Source: Terriglobales bacterium | GTDB taxonomy: Bacteria; Acidobacteriota; Terriglobia; Terriglobales; Acidobacteriaceae | Direction of reading: 5' to 3' | NCBI GenBank assembly: GCA_035561515.1 | Contig: DATMXP010000019.1 | Location: 1 to 64,000 of the forward strand | Length of the DNA: 64,000 nt | Part shown: positions 27,768 to 36,972 of the stretch, piece after piece | Position numbering within the stretch: position 1 is the stretch's first letter | Layout: every line of letters begins with the position of its first letter | Position numbers and translations under genes: made by a program | Notes under the pieces: model-generated | Databases searched by the model: none | Told to the model about the DNA's origin: nothing | The model's input: the letters and a program-made list of their open reading frames with translations, nothing else

Positions 27768-27814
27768 CGTAGGAAACGAAGTGAGGCACCGAAGTCACCC
27801 TCTGACTTGAATGC

Positions 27815-27867
27815 AACGGGAGCAGGAACCTTCCTTCAGCATCTCGTGCTGATCCTGCTCCCGTTTT
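27815..27867 (+). terminator. Intrinsic terminator before the virB operon
   Basis: A 13-bp perfect stem: AACGGGAGCAGGA (27815-27827) with TCCTGCTCCCGTT (27853-27865), a nested CAGCA/TGCTG hairpin in the loop, and a TTTT run at the right edge of the stem. It separates the sigma-like gene from virB2 and could be a control point for transfer expression. Confidence 0.75.
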
Positions 27868-27908
27868 GCTGCTTCGGTAGAAAGACCAACCATAAAGGGA
27901 GAAGACTT

Positions 27909-28220
27909 ATGGCTCGACTTTCGAGTAGGCGAGGAAGTGGTTGTGCGCGCGGCTTGCGCCAGGCATTCAGCCAGCTTGTGCTCATGACGTTTTTCGGTTT
28001 GCCCGCCTTTGCTCAAGTCGGCGGGGATCGCGTTACGTCGTTCCTTTCAAATTCTCTCAGCTACGCCCAAGGGCTCGGCATTTTCGGTGCCGGTTTTCTC
28101 GTGATGTGGGCTGTGGCGAACGTCGCTCGGGAGCGTCCGAGCAGCAAGCAGTGGGCTGGAGCAGGCGGCGCGTTGCTGCTGTCGTCAGTTCTGCAACTCC
28201 TCCGCACTTTCGCAGGGTGA
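27909..28220 (+). CDS. virB2: VirB2/TrbC-like pilin subunit of the type IV secretion system
   Basis: A 103-residue protein; ATG 27909 follows GGGAGAAG. A long positively charged signal peptide (RRGSGCARGLRQAF then LVLMTFFGLPAFAQ) is followed by two hydrophobic segments, LGIFGAGFLVMWAVANV and a Gly/Ala/Leu-rich second one, the layout of VirB2/TrbC pilins. It is the first gene of the T4SS operon, ahead of a VirB3-like gene. Confidence 0.75.
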   Translation: MARLSSRRGSGCARGLRQAFSQLVLMTFFGLPAFAQVGGDRVTSFLSNSLSYAQGLGIFGAGFLVMWAVANVARERPSSKQWAGAGGALLLSSVLQLLRTFAG

Positions 28221-28223
28221 GTC

Positions 28224-28559
28224 GTGCCGCTCCGACTCAAACCCGTCGCGCGTTCGCTTTCAGTGCGAGCAGAGTTTTTCGGCTTGGAACTGGAGGACTG
28301 GGGTCTGGTGATCGCCTGGGCAATCCTCATGCGATTGATCGGAGACCACATTCACCGCGTGTTCCTCGGTTTCTTGCCGGTCTCAACAATCTTGGCCTAT
28401 GGCACATCCGCTGTCCTGGTTCTGCTGATCCGATGGGCGAAACACGGTAAACCGCGTGGCTACCTGGTCGATTGGCTTCAGCACCAATTTCGCCCGAATG
28501 CCCACAGCGCACGATCGAATGATTTGCAGTTGTCATATCTCATCGAGGATGAACAATGA
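28224..28559 (+). CDS. virB3: VirB3-like inner-membrane protein
   Basis: A 111-residue protein, GTG start at 28224. Two adjacent hydrophobic stretches, WGLVIAWAILMRLIG and ILAYGTSAVLVLLI, and a basic tail fit VirB3. It lies between the pilin and the VirB4 ATPase as in most virB operons, and its stop overlaps the virB4 ATG (ATGA). Called mainly by position, size and topology. Confidence 0.6.
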   Translation: MPLRLKPVARSLSVRAEFFGLELEDWGLVIAWAILMRLIGDHIHRVFLGFLPVSTILAYGTSAVLVLLIRWAKHGKPRGYLVDWLQHQFRPNAHSARSNDLQLSYLIEDEQ

Positions 28560-31312
28560 TCCAGCCCTCGACAATTCATCTGGTTGCCGCACTCATCGGA
28601 GTCCTCGCGCTGCTGACACTCGCGCTCGCGGTATTCCTACCATACGGCAGCGCCAAGAGGCGATCCGAATGCGACGGAAGCGGTGATAAGGAAGTATCTT
28701 CGCTCGCCGGCAGAATTCCCGTGTCGGAAATCCGGGATGACCTCATCGTGCGCAGAGATGGCTCGTTCTGCGCAGGATGGGAGTGCGTTGGAATCGCAAG
28801 CCAATTCGCTTCCGCTGAGCGTCTCGAAGCAGTCAGCAGTGCTCTGGATGCCTTCATAAAGGGATTCCGGCACCCAGAGATTGAGCTTCAGTTTCGTTAC
28901 GTTGTAGATCACGAAACACCGCAAGTTCTGCAGGACAGGAAGACTTCCTCCAATTGCGTTAATTCACCTGCAGCATGGCTCGAAGAAAATCGTCTCTCAT
29001 TCTGGAGATCGGCAATCGATGCGGGTCAAGTACGTTCTATCAAGCTCATTGCACTCTTGTCCTGGAAACCCATCCGCACGTGGGACACTCGTTCGGCAAT
29101 CTCACGATTCGCCGCAGCGTTTTGGGCTGGCCTTACGCGGGAGGGTTTCTCGAAATTCCCGAATGTCATCCGCCTCGCACTGACCGAAGCCCAAACCAAA
29201 GCATTGGTGCAGCGCAATCGCATAGCACACAATCGCCTGGTCGCCGAATTCAATCAACTTCTTGGAACGTATGGCCTCGGCCTCGAAGCGATTACTCCGG
29301 TGCGGCGGCTCAGAGAGCCCGAACTCGCTGGTCTGGTGTACCAGTCATTCAACCCAGCGGATCGGCATCCGGCAAGTCGGAGCCGCGATCTCGAATCCTT
29401 GCTTAACACGGATTGGTCGGAAGGCGTCCGCTTTCTTGATCTCGGTGGCGTTCTGAAGGGCGTTGTCACGCTTTCGGAACTGCCGGAGGCAACATTCGCT
29501 TCTCTTCCGCGCCCTCTGCTCGCGCTGGATTTTCCTTGCGAAATCGTTGTGAGTGTCCGAGTGCCTGATCAAGCAGCAAAAGTGCGCAAACTTCGTCGTC
29601 TGCTGAAGAAGAGCCTCGCTTTTCAACTGCGGAAGGACGGCAGCCGCCGGCGCGATTTTCAAGCAGCCGCTCTCGAAAAGGACTCGGTCGATACGCTGAC
29701 TTCCGCTGTAACTTCTTCTCAGCGGCTCGTTGAGATCGAGTTGGCAGTGATTGTGTCGATCTCGAAAGTCGCGCACACTGCCGCAGAACGCGAGAATGCA
29801 GAGCTGGAGTTGGCGCAGCGGGTTGAGTCCGTGTTACAGGCAATTGGACAGATGAACGGCGCCCGCGGATACCGTGAAGACACCTCGTTACTCCCCACGT
29901 TTATTTCGTTCCTGCCCGGTGTTCAAGGAGTTCGGAAGTCCAACCGGGAATTCACTCTGCTCTCCGGGCAGGCGGCAGATTTTGTTCCAACAGAGCTGCC
30001 ATGGACCGGAACTCATCATGACGCTCCTGCCTTCTTGGCACGGACACGCGAAGGAACATTGCTTCGCTTCAATCCGTTCAGCAATGAACTCACGAATGCC
30101 AACATTCTCGTGACCGGCAAGACCGGTTCTGGCAAATCGTTCCTAGTGAAGCAGCTTCTGCTGCAGTTGCAAGTGCTCAATCCACGTATCGCTATTGTCA
30201 CCAAAGGCGCAGATTATCGCGCTTTGATCGAACTTCTCGGAGGTCAGTATCGGGAGATCAGCCTACGCACAAAGTTGGTGAAGAACCCATGGGATCTCGA
30301 TGGGACAACCCACGAGTTGGATTCCGCTCAGGTTGCAGGTGTGGCGTCTCTCGCCTTCCACATGGCTGGTAAGACCGGCTCCGACGATGCGGTCATACTG
30401 AACTTTCTGGAGAAGGCCGTTCGCATGACCTATGAGCGGCTACTCGCCATCGGCAAGACTCCCCGTTTCTCCGACCTGAAATGGACATTGGAGCACTATC
30501 CATTTGAGAACGCAGTTATTGAGCAGCTCGCCCACGTGCTTGCATTGAAATTGAACCGCTGGACGGGAGAAGGCGTTTACGCGCAACTGTTCGACCAGGA
30601 CACGAGCCCGGAACTGCGAAAGACGGAAGACATCATCTGCTACGACATCGACGGACTTAAGGAATCTCCCGAACTGCAAGCAGCCGTGGCCTTCACCATC
30701 GCGAGAGCCATAGACCAACAGATTGGCCGGAAAGACACGAGCGGAAGCCTTCGGCCAACAGTCGCTGTGTTCGACGAAGTCTGGGCAATGCTGGCCGATC
30801 CAGTATTAGGGACGCAGGTTCTCAATGCATTTCGGACGGCACGCAAACGGTATGGTTCGATCATCGCGGCCAGTCAGGGCATTGAAGATTTCGTGGGCAC
30901 GGCCGAATCTCCGCACACCGTAGGTTTGGCGATCCTGCAAAACACGGAGGCGAAATTTGTTTGCGCGCAACTGGGAGAACTGTCCCGTCTTCGCGAAGTT
31001 CTGCACCTCTCAGAACCGGCATTAGAGGCAGTGAAGGAACTGCGCAATGTGCCGGGACATTTCGCCGAAAGTTATCTCCTCGTCGCTAATCAGCCGGAAT
31101 CAAGCACGGTAATACAGCTAACGGCGACTCCGTTTGACTATTGGGCAACCACCAGCAATCCGGTGGAAATGGAATTCAGGGAAAAATTCGCAAAAGAGCA
31201 CCAGGAACTGTCCGCGCTCGAAGCCATTTACAGGCTCGGCTTGGCCCACCCACAGGGCCTTGCGTCACCGCAAGCAAAGAATCAAAAGGAGACCTATGCG
31301 GCTGCTTCGTAG
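28556..31312 (+). CDS. virB4: VirB4-family conjugation ATPase
   Basis: A 918-residue protein. An N-terminal hydrophobic segment (LVAALIGVLALLTLALAVFL) anchors it to the membrane. Walker A is NILVTGKTGSGKSFLVKQLL and Walker B is TVAVFDEVWAMLADP, followed by ARKRYGSIIAASQ typical of VirB4/TraC. It powers pilus assembly and substrate transfer. With VirB11 not found, it and VirD4 are the recognised secretion ATPases. Length is normal for a VirB4 with an N-terminal extension. Confidence 0.9.
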   Translation: MIQPSTIHLVAALIGVLALLTLALAVFLPYGSAKRRSECDGSGDKEVSSLAGRIPVSEIRDDLIVRRDGSFCAGWECVGIASQFASAERLEAVSSALDAFIKGFRHPEIELQFRYVVDHETPQVLQDRKTSSNCVNSPAAWLEENRLSFWRSAIDAGQVRSIKLIALLSWKPIRTWDTRSAISRFAAAFWAGLTREGFSKFPNVIRLALTEAQTKALVQRNRIAHNRLVAEFNQLLGTYGLGLEAITPVRRLREPELAGLVYQSFNPADRHPASRSRDLESLLNTDWSEGVRFLDLGGVLKGVVTLSELPEATFASLPRPLLALDFPCEIVVSVRVPDQAAKVRKLRRLLKKSLAFQLRKDGSRRRDFQAAALEKDSVDTLTSAVTSSQRLVEIELAVIVSISKVAHTAAERENAELELAQRVESVLQAIGQMNGARGYREDTSLLPTFISFLPGVQGVRKSNREFTLLSGQAADFVPTELPWTGTHHDAPAFLARTREGTLLRFNPFSNELTNANILVTGKTGSGKSFLVKQLLLQLQVLNPRIAIVTKGADYRALIELLGGQYREISLRTKLVKNPWDLDGTTHELDSAQVAGVASLAFHMAGKTGSDDAVILNFLEKAVRMTYERLLAIGKTPRFSDLKWTLEHYPFENAVIEQLAHVLALKLNRWTGEGVYAQLFDQDTSPELRKTEDIICYDIDGLKESPELQAAVAFTIARAIDQQIGRKDTSGSLRPTVAVFDEVWAMLADPVLGTQVLNAFRTARKRYGSIIAASQGIEDFVGTAESPHTVGLAILQNTEAKFVCAQLGELSRLREVLHLSEPALEAVKELRNVPGHFAESYLLVANQPESSTVIQLTATPFDYWATTSNPVEMEFREKFAKEHQELSALEAIYRLGLAHPQGLASPQAKNQKETYAAAS

Positions 31313-32060
31313 GAAATCACTCATTGGCCTGACGATTACGTCTGTTCTTCTTGTGCCACTTGCGGCTCACGCGTTCTTCGGAACTATGCCGGTGATCGAC
31401 TGGACTGCCGTCGCACGCATCGGCCAACAAATCGGACTTTCGCAGGAGACATTGAACACGCTTGGTCTCTACGTGCAGCAATATAACCGCATCAATGCGG
31501 GGGTCCAGGAAGGGGTCGCGCTTGTTCGCGGAAGACAGCTTCAGGGACTTCTGAATGAGGCTGTCGGGAGCCAATTCCCAGAATTTCAACAACTGCAGCG
31601 CGACTTTCGCAACGTCCTCGTTGACCCCGCCACGGTCCGCGGAGACCTCGAACTGACCTACGGGGTCATACCGTCTGCTGACTTCCCGTTGATTCGCAAA
31701 AGAAGAATTGATGCGACGGATGCCACGGCAACGCTCGGGCTATTCGATGCTTCGCGGATGGAACTCGTGTCAGTACAGGAAGAAACCGATGCTGATGATA
31801 TTGAGGCACGCGCGGCAAACGCGAGTCCAGGGGGTGCGGCCAAGTTAGCCGCCGCCGCGAATGGGGCCTTGCTGCGCTCGCAAGCCTACGACCATCGCCT
31901 ATTGGCTCGGCTGATGAGATTGCAAGCCCTCTCGATCGCCCGCGACAACTCACAGGAAAAAGAACTCGAACAAGTTCGTCAAGCACAACTGACCACAGTC
32001 TCGACCATGGTCGGCAGTATGCAACTGTCGTATGGCATTGGAGATAGGGTGGGACACTAA
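31296..32060 (+). CDS. VirB5/TrbJ-like periplasmic protein
   Basis: A 254-residue protein from ATG 31296, behind AAAGGAG; it overlaps the end of virB4 by 17 bases. Signal peptide RKSLIGLTITSVLLVPLAAHA. The mature protein is largely helical (IGLSQETLNTLGLYVQQYN, coiled segments near the end with QEKELEQVRQAQL), as in the VirB5/TrbJ minor pilus proteins. The gene order virB4-virB5-virB6 supports this. Confidence 0.6.
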   Translation: MRLLRRKSLIGLTITSVLLVPLAAHAFFGTMPVIDWTAVARIGQQIGLSQETLNTLGLYVQQYNRINAGVQEGVALVRGRQLQGLLNEAVGSQFPEFQQLQRDFRNVLVDPATVRGDLELTYGVIPSADFPLIRKRRIDATDATATLGLFDASRMELVSVQEETDADDIEARAANASPGGAAKLAAAANGALLRSQAYDHRLLARLMRLQALSIARDNSQEKELEQVRQAQLTTVSTMVGSMQLSYGIGDRVGH

Positions 32061-33019
32061 TGCCGGACTTAGGAACAATCAGCAGATTTCTCGCGGCTTT
32101 GGGCGGACTTTGGGACCGTGCCGAGCAGTACCTGCCCCTGATCTTGGGCATCGCATTGCCTCTCGCAGGGTTGGTGTTCACGTTCAGCATGTTGCAGGCG
32201 TTCTTCCAGGACGGCGCGGAGGAAGACTACTTCCGCATCATGTGCCGTTTTGGCATTACGCTGGCGGTCCTTGCTGACTATCGCAGCCTCTTTATGAAAT
32301 TCAATGTCTTGAGCTCCGACTTGGCTCACCATTTCGGAGATCCGAACAGCTTTCAGAGCTTTTTTCAGCAGGTCCAATCGCAATTCGATAGTGTCAGCGG
32401 GGCGATTGTCTTCACCGCGCGACTATCGACGAGCATCGTTACGCTTCTAATTTTGATTTCAGGTGTAATCCTCGTCCTAGCCTACATCGGGCTTGTCGCC
32501 GCGCAAGCTTTGGCCGTCATTCTGCTGTACATCTTTGGTCCGTTACTGCTCGCACTACTGCCCAGCCGTCAACTCAGCACGGTTGCTTATACGTATTTGA
32601 AAGCCCTATTGCAGGTACTGCTCTGGCCGGCGATGTGGAGCCTTGTTTTGGCATTGTTGACCGGAGCGTTGTTGGGAGTATTAACCGCCGGGCCGTTCGT
32701 TGATCTGGTTCCTGCGATATTCCTGGTCCTTTTGGCAATCCTGTTGACGCAGATCCCCCGCCTCACTGGATATCTGACCAGCGGGGCACTGAATGCAGTA
32801 GGCGCGACAATTTCGACACTTGTAACGGCTGGCCTAGCCTATGCCACCTACAAAGTTGCCGAGACTGGCGCATCCGCTGTACTTGCGTATGCAACCGGAG
32901 GTGCGGCAGTCACGGTTCCCCAGGCAATCGGTTATGTCGCCCGAAGCCGGAGCAGCGAGGCCGTTGTCGTGCCTCCGCCGACGAAATTCGCACCGTTACC
33001 ACCGCCAAAGACTGCGTAG
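32060..33019 (+). CDS. virB6: VirB6/TrbL-like polytopic membrane protein
   Basis: A 319-residue protein with five or more hydrophobic segments, among them LILGIALPLAGLVFTFSML, IVTLLILISGVILVLAYIG, ALAVILLYIFGPLLLALL and a fourth near LVLALLTGALLGVL. This and the position before VirB8 fit VirB6/TrbL, the inner-membrane channel component. The start overlaps the previous stop (TAATG). A proline-rich C-terminus (VPPPTKFAPLPPPK) is unusual. Confidence 0.75.
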   Translation: MPDLGTISRFLAALGGLWDRAEQYLPLILGIALPLAGLVFTFSMLQAFFQDGAEEDYFRIMCRFGITLAVLADYRSLFMKFNVLSSDLAHHFGDPNSFQSFFQQVQSQFDSVSGAIVFTARLSTSIVTLLILISGVILVLAYIGLVAAQALAVILLYIFGPLLLALLPSRQLSTVAYTYLKALLQVLLWPAMWSLVLALLTGALLGVLTAGPFVDLVPAIFLVLLAILLTQIPRLTGYLTSGALNAVGATISTLVTAGLAYATYKVAETGASAVLAYATGGAAVTVPQAIGYVARSRSSEAVVVPPPTKFAPLPPPKTA

Positions 33020-33033
33020 ACGTGGAGAACTGT

Positions 33034-33714
33034 ATGAGCACTGTCACATCGGTTTCAAGTGATGACATGCAACAGAAGAAGCTGGAGCTTGGTGATTATT
33101 GCGACTTCTACACCCACTTGGCTGTCCAGGCACGCCGTGCATCGAGGGTCGCTTTGCTTGCGTGTAGTGTCGCGATGGTCGCGATGATCTCGGCAATCCT
33201 GGCGCAATTAAAACCGCCGATTTTGCTCCGTGTGCAGGATGGCAAAGTTTCCTCCTTGAACGGTTCGGGCGTAGGGGTGGCAGAGACTGCGGCGCAACAA
33301 CAACCGGACGAAGCCGAAAAACTGTCGTTCGTCGGGAGTTTCTTGGATCGGTTCGTGAACATCGACCCTGTCACAGTGAAGCGTAATACGACAATGGCGT
33401 TAAACCAGATGACGAACACGTTGCGGCAACACATCCTTGCGCAGCTCAACGAACAGCATTTTGTCGATACCGTGCGTGACAACAACGTCACCGCGACGCT
33501 TGCGGTCAAGTCAGCAGAACTGGTCTCAGGAGACCCATACACAGCAGTTGTATTTGGACAGAAGCGCATCACGACATTGGTCAACGGCCAGGAAAACAAG
33601 AAGGAGCTGCTCGTGAAATACATGATACGGCTCGCACCTGTGCCTCGCGCCGGTGGCAACGGCTGGAGCGGGTTGGAAGTGGCCGATTACAAGGAAGAGG
33701 TGCTACAGCAATGA
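33034..33714 (+). CDS. virB8: VirB8/TrbF-like inner-membrane scaffold protein
   Basis: About 226 residues from ATG 33034 (GGAG just upstream). A short cytoplasmic part is followed by one transmembrane helix, VALLACSVAMVAMISAILAQ, then a periplasmic alpha/beta domain, the topology of VirB8/TrbF. It nucleates the inner-membrane complex. The stop overlaps the ATG of virB9. Confidence 0.75.
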   Translation: MSTVTSVSSDDMQQKKLELGDYCDFYTHLAVQARRASRVALLACSVAMVAMISAILAQLKPPILLRVQDGKVSSLNGSGVGVAETAAQQQPDEAEKLSFVGSFLDRFVNIDPVTVKRNTTMALNQMTNTLRQHILAQLNEQHFVDTVRDNNVTATLAVKSAELVSGDPYTAVVFGQKRITTLVNGQENKKELLVKYMIRLAPVPRAGGNGWSGLEVADYKEEVLQQ

Positions 33715-34634
33715 AATCGATTGTCCAACTCACGCTGTTGCTATCCATTGCCGTTGGCTGTCTGGCTCAGTCCCAAGCTGGTGGTGCTGTGCAGCAACCA
33801 AAGACGAATCCTGATGGAAACGATACTGGCGTTGTGCCACTGGTCCGGCCATACGCCATTTCAACCGCTCCACATTTCGCTGTGTTAGTGCAGTTTCCGA
33901 AGGCTGACTCAATTCGCCGCATTGCGCTAGGAGACAGCAACTATTTCCTTGCAGAGGCCGATAAGGACGATCCGCACTATGCCATTGTGAAACAAATACG
34001 GGCGTCGGCAGAAAAGGCAAAGTCGCCAATCGAGACCAACATGCTCGTCTATATGGCGTCCGGGCGCGTGGTCAACATCATGCTGAAGTCCGGAAAGCTG
34101 GCGGAGACAGCGTACTCGATCAATTACCCGGTTGCAGAGCCTCCGGTGCGTCACAATCCTGCGCCAGCACAATTGGACCCCGAAGTTACTGAAAGGGCGA
34201 AGCGCGACCACGCCAGAAAAGAACTCACCGAGAAGATGCTCGATGACGTGCGAAAGGGCTCTCGGAAGCGGGCCAGCATCGTAGCAGGTGGCCTGACCCT
34301 GCATCCCTACAGAACCGAGCGACTGGACGAACTTGCTCTTGTCTCATTCGACATCGAGAACACATCTGCAGCGGTTGTTGACCTCGAAGATCCTCAGATC
34401 AATTTAGTGACAACAGCAGATAAAGGAAAAGATCGCAAGAAAGGCGTTCCTGCGAAGGTCGAGCCTGTTCAGCTTGCCGATTCCATAGTTTCAGTCAGGC
34501 AGCTACCTCCTGGCGGACGCGCCATCTGTTTGGTTGCGTTTAAGCCTCCGGTTCATGACAGCGACCAGCAGGTCGTGCTCTCGGTGTCGAATCGTGCAGT
34601 GGCAGATCACCCGGTCACGTTCCGTATTGAATAG
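33711..34634 (+). CDS. virB9: VirB9/TrbG-like secretion protein
   Basis: A 307-residue exported protein with signal peptide MKSIVQLTLLLSIAVGCLAQ. The N-terminal beta domain (HFAVLVQFPKADSIRRIALG, TNMLVYMASGRVVNIMLKSG) and a C-terminal beta domain match the two-domain VirB9/TrbG layout. VirB9 links VirB10 to the outer-membrane channel. It sits between virB8 and virB10. No VirB7 lipoprotein gene was seen nearby. Confidence 0.75.
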   Translation: MKSIVQLTLLLSIAVGCLAQSQAGGAVQQPKTNPDGNDTGVVPLVRPYAISTAPHFAVLVQFPKADSIRRIALGDSNYFLAEADKDDPHYAIVKQIRASAEKAKSPIETNMLVYMASGRVVNIMLKSGKLAETAYSINYPVAEPPVRHNPAPAQLDPEVTERAKRDHARKELTEKMLDDVRKGSRKRASIVAGGLTLHPYRTERLDELALVSFDIENTSAAVVDLEDPQINLVTTADKGKDRKKGVPAKVEPVQLADSIVSVRQLPPGGRAICLVAFKPPVHDSDQQVVLSVSNRAVADHPVTFRIE

Positions 34635-34650
34635 CCTCGGAGCAACTGAT

Positions 34651-36030
34651 ATGGACAAGCCCTCGAAGACAGCAGTCATTGAGCGAGACGAGGCCGCATT
34701 AGCCTCGGAGATCGAACGCGACCAAGAACTTGCTACGCAAGCCCTCGATGAGATTCGTGGAGCTGAAAGGCTCAGCGGCTTTGGACGCTTCGCGAACAAG
34801 ATGCAGAGCATCTTCCAAGGCCAGCAGGCGCAGGCGTCGAACTCGACAGGTCACTTACGCGTAGCTCCAATCATGATGTCCGCCGGGGTGCTGTTACTCA
34901 TTGCAACGGGCTTGCTATATCTCTTTTCGAAACCTGAGAGTACCGTCCCAAGCCATTTTCGTCAGCCCACGGGACTCAGCGAGGCAGACACTCAAAAGCG
35001 TGCCGCTGGTGCTGCTGATGCCCAGGCTCCCGTAACCGAGAATCAACTTATCTCCAGCGATAAGTCTGCAAGTACGGAGCAGAAGAAGGCCGGTTTGCAG
35101 AACGGGAATGGCAGTCGAGATATGGCTGCAATGCGGCATCTTGGCGTTGCTGGCGATCAAGGAAGTGCGGGCACTCAGAATATCGTTTCACCGCAAACGA
35201 TGACGAATGAATTGCAGACCCCGGCCACAGTGTTCGTCGCAAGAATTTCCGCTGCACCCGCTGCAACCTCTCCAAATGCATCTCCACAGCCAGGGCGGCA
35301 GTCACAGCTTCCAGCGGGTACAGAGATCGTAGCGCATACGACCAATGCGATAAGTAGTGGATTGGAATCGCCGGTCATCGCTGTTGTTGACAGAAATGTC
35401 GAACTGAACGATTCAGTCGTTATCCCGCAAGGTGCGCGCGTGGTCGGCTACACATCAGGAGCCGTGAAGGACCGGATCAATGTGCGATTTACGTCCATAC
35501 TGTTGCCCAATAACCGGGAGATGACGATCTCCGGTCTGGCGCTCATGAAAGACGGAAGCGCCGGTTTGGTTGGCAAGGCTCAGGGCAGCGGTCATCCCGT
35601 CCTATCCACAGCCGCTCGTATCGGAACTGGTGCAGCGGTTGTGGCGACTGAGTTTGTCGGGCAGGGATCTCTCAATCAGGCTTTTTCCCAGGCCGACTAT
35701 CTTAGAAATCAGATGGCTGCAGAAGTGGCGGTGCAGGGGAATCGCTTGTCGAACCGTCTTCAACAACCGATGAGCGTCCCGATCGTGAACGTGAGCACTA
35801 ACCAGCCATTGCGCATATTTTTGCTGAACGCAATTGATCTCGGTGGTGGACGCAATCAAGGCTCGCAGTCAGCGGCCTCCTCCGCCTTCGCCAGCGCGAT
35901 GCAAGATCAGAACGCACCCTCGGAACAATCGTTGGTCGCGGCACAGACAGCCTATATTCAGGCGCTAGAAGCACAGTTGGCAGACATGCGCGCTGCCCTC
36001 AACGGAAAGCAGACCAATGGACAGCATTAA
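34651..36030 (+). CDS. virB10: VirB10/TrbI-like channel protein
   Basis: About 459 residues from ATG 34651 (GGAGC upstream). Cytoplasmic N-terminus, a transmembrane helix MMSAGVLLLIATGLLYLF near 70-90, a Gln/Ala/Pro-rich linker, then the VirB10 beta barrel: GTEIVAHTTNAISSGLESPV, VIPQGARVVGYTSGAVKDR and RFTSILLPNNREMTI. It spans the envelope and senses ATPase energy. The stop overlaps the next ATG at 36017. Confidence 0.85.
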   Translation: MDKPSKTAVIERDEAALASEIERDQELATQALDEIRGAERLSGFGRFANKMQSIFQGQQAQASNSTGHLRVAPIMMSAGVLLLIATGLLYLFSKPESTVPSHFRQPTGLSEADTQKRAAGAADAQAPVTENQLISSDKSASTEQKKAGLQNGNGSRDMAAMRHLGVAGDQGSAGTQNIVSPQTMTNELQTPATVFVARISAAPAATSPNASPQPGRQSQLPAGTEIVAHTTNAISSGLESPVIAVVDRNVELNDSVVIPQGARVVGYTSGAVKDRINVRFTSILLPNNREMTISGLALMKDGSAGLVGKAQGSGHPVLSTAARIGTGAAVVATEFVGQGSLNQAFSQADYLRNQMAAEVAVQGNRLSNRLQQPMSVPIVNVSTNQPLRIFLLNAIDLGGGRNQGSQSAASSAFASAMQDQNAPSEQSLVAAQTAYIQALEAQLADMRAALNGKQTNGQH

Positions 36031-36928
36031 GGACTGCCGCACTTTGGTTTCAGCCAGCGATCTGGGGATGATCTTGGCGGAGCACGGTTACATTGCGAAG
36101 CCGGAGACCACGAACGTGATGTATCTCGCTCTTCGTTTACAAAAGCCGTTGCTGCTGGAGGGACCTCCGGGCGCGGGAAAAACTCAGGTAGCGAAGGTTT
36201 TGTCGGAGGCGCTCGATATGCCTTTGATTCGGTTGCAATGCTATGAGGGAATTGACGAGGCGAAGGCGCTTTACCAGTGGAACGAGTCTCTGCAGCGCAT
36301 TGCACTCGAATACATGCGCCAGAGTCAAGGCGGATCGCAAACCACGTGGACCGATCTGAAGCGACTGCTTTATAGCCCGGACTTTCTAATTCCTGGCCCG
36401 ATCCTGCGAGCTTTGCAGTCCGATAGCAAGGCGGTGTTGTTGATCGACGAAGTCGATAAGACTGGCCCGTCGTTCGAGGCGTTTCTCTTGGAGATTCTTT
36501 CGGACTTCCAAGTTTCGATTCCTCAACTCGGTACGGTTGTCGCGACGCATCGGCCAATTGTGGTGCTAACGTCGAATGCCCAGAGGAAATTGACGGATGC
36601 TCTGCGTGGACGTTGCTTCCTGTTGTGGATGAATTATCCCGCACCAGATCAAGAGGCCGAAATCATCACGACGCATTCGCCCGCGTTTGAATCTCAGCTT
36701 GCAACGCAGGCAGCCCGGTTCACCGCCGCTGTCCGTCACCTGGGAATGGCGAAGCCGCCCGCGATCCGGGAATCTCTCGATTGGATTGACGCGCTGACTC
36801 TTTTGGGAGCAACGGAACTCACTGCTGACGTGGTTTCTGCCACCCTCCCCGTGCTACTAAAAACCCGAGAGGATATCGACCGGGCCGCAGGAAATGTTGC
36901 GTTGCTTCTTCAACGCGCTTGCGCTTAG
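36017..36928 (+). CDS. MoxR-type AAA+ ATPase within the transfer operon
   Basis: A 303-residue AAA+ protein: Walker A LLEGPPGAGKTQVAKVL, Walker B AVLLIDEVDKTGPSFEAF, and a sensor-type arginine in VVLTSNAQRKLTDALRGRCF. MoxR ATPases are chaperone-like and often act on a VWA partner, which is not visible here. It lies inside the T4SS operon between virB10 and virD4, where VirB11 might be expected. It is not a VirB11 homologue by motif. Confidence 0.85.
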   Translation: MDSIKDCRTLVSASDLGMILAEHGYIAKPETTNVMYLALRLQKPLLLEGPPGAGKTQVAKVLSEALDMPLIRLQCYEGIDEAKALYQWNESLQRIALEYMRQSQGGSQTTWTDLKRLLYSPDFLIPGPILRALQSDSKAVLLIDEVDKTGPSFEAFLLEILSDFQVSIPQLGTVVATHRPIVVLTSNAQRKLTDALRGRCFLLWMNYPAPDQEAEIITTHSPAFESQLATQAARFTAAVRHLGMAKPPAIRESLDWIDALTLLGATELTADVVSATLPVLLKTREDIDRAAGNVALLLQRACA

Positions 36929-36972
36929 TTCAACACGATCATCCACAATCGGCACCGCATCGCCCATCCACA

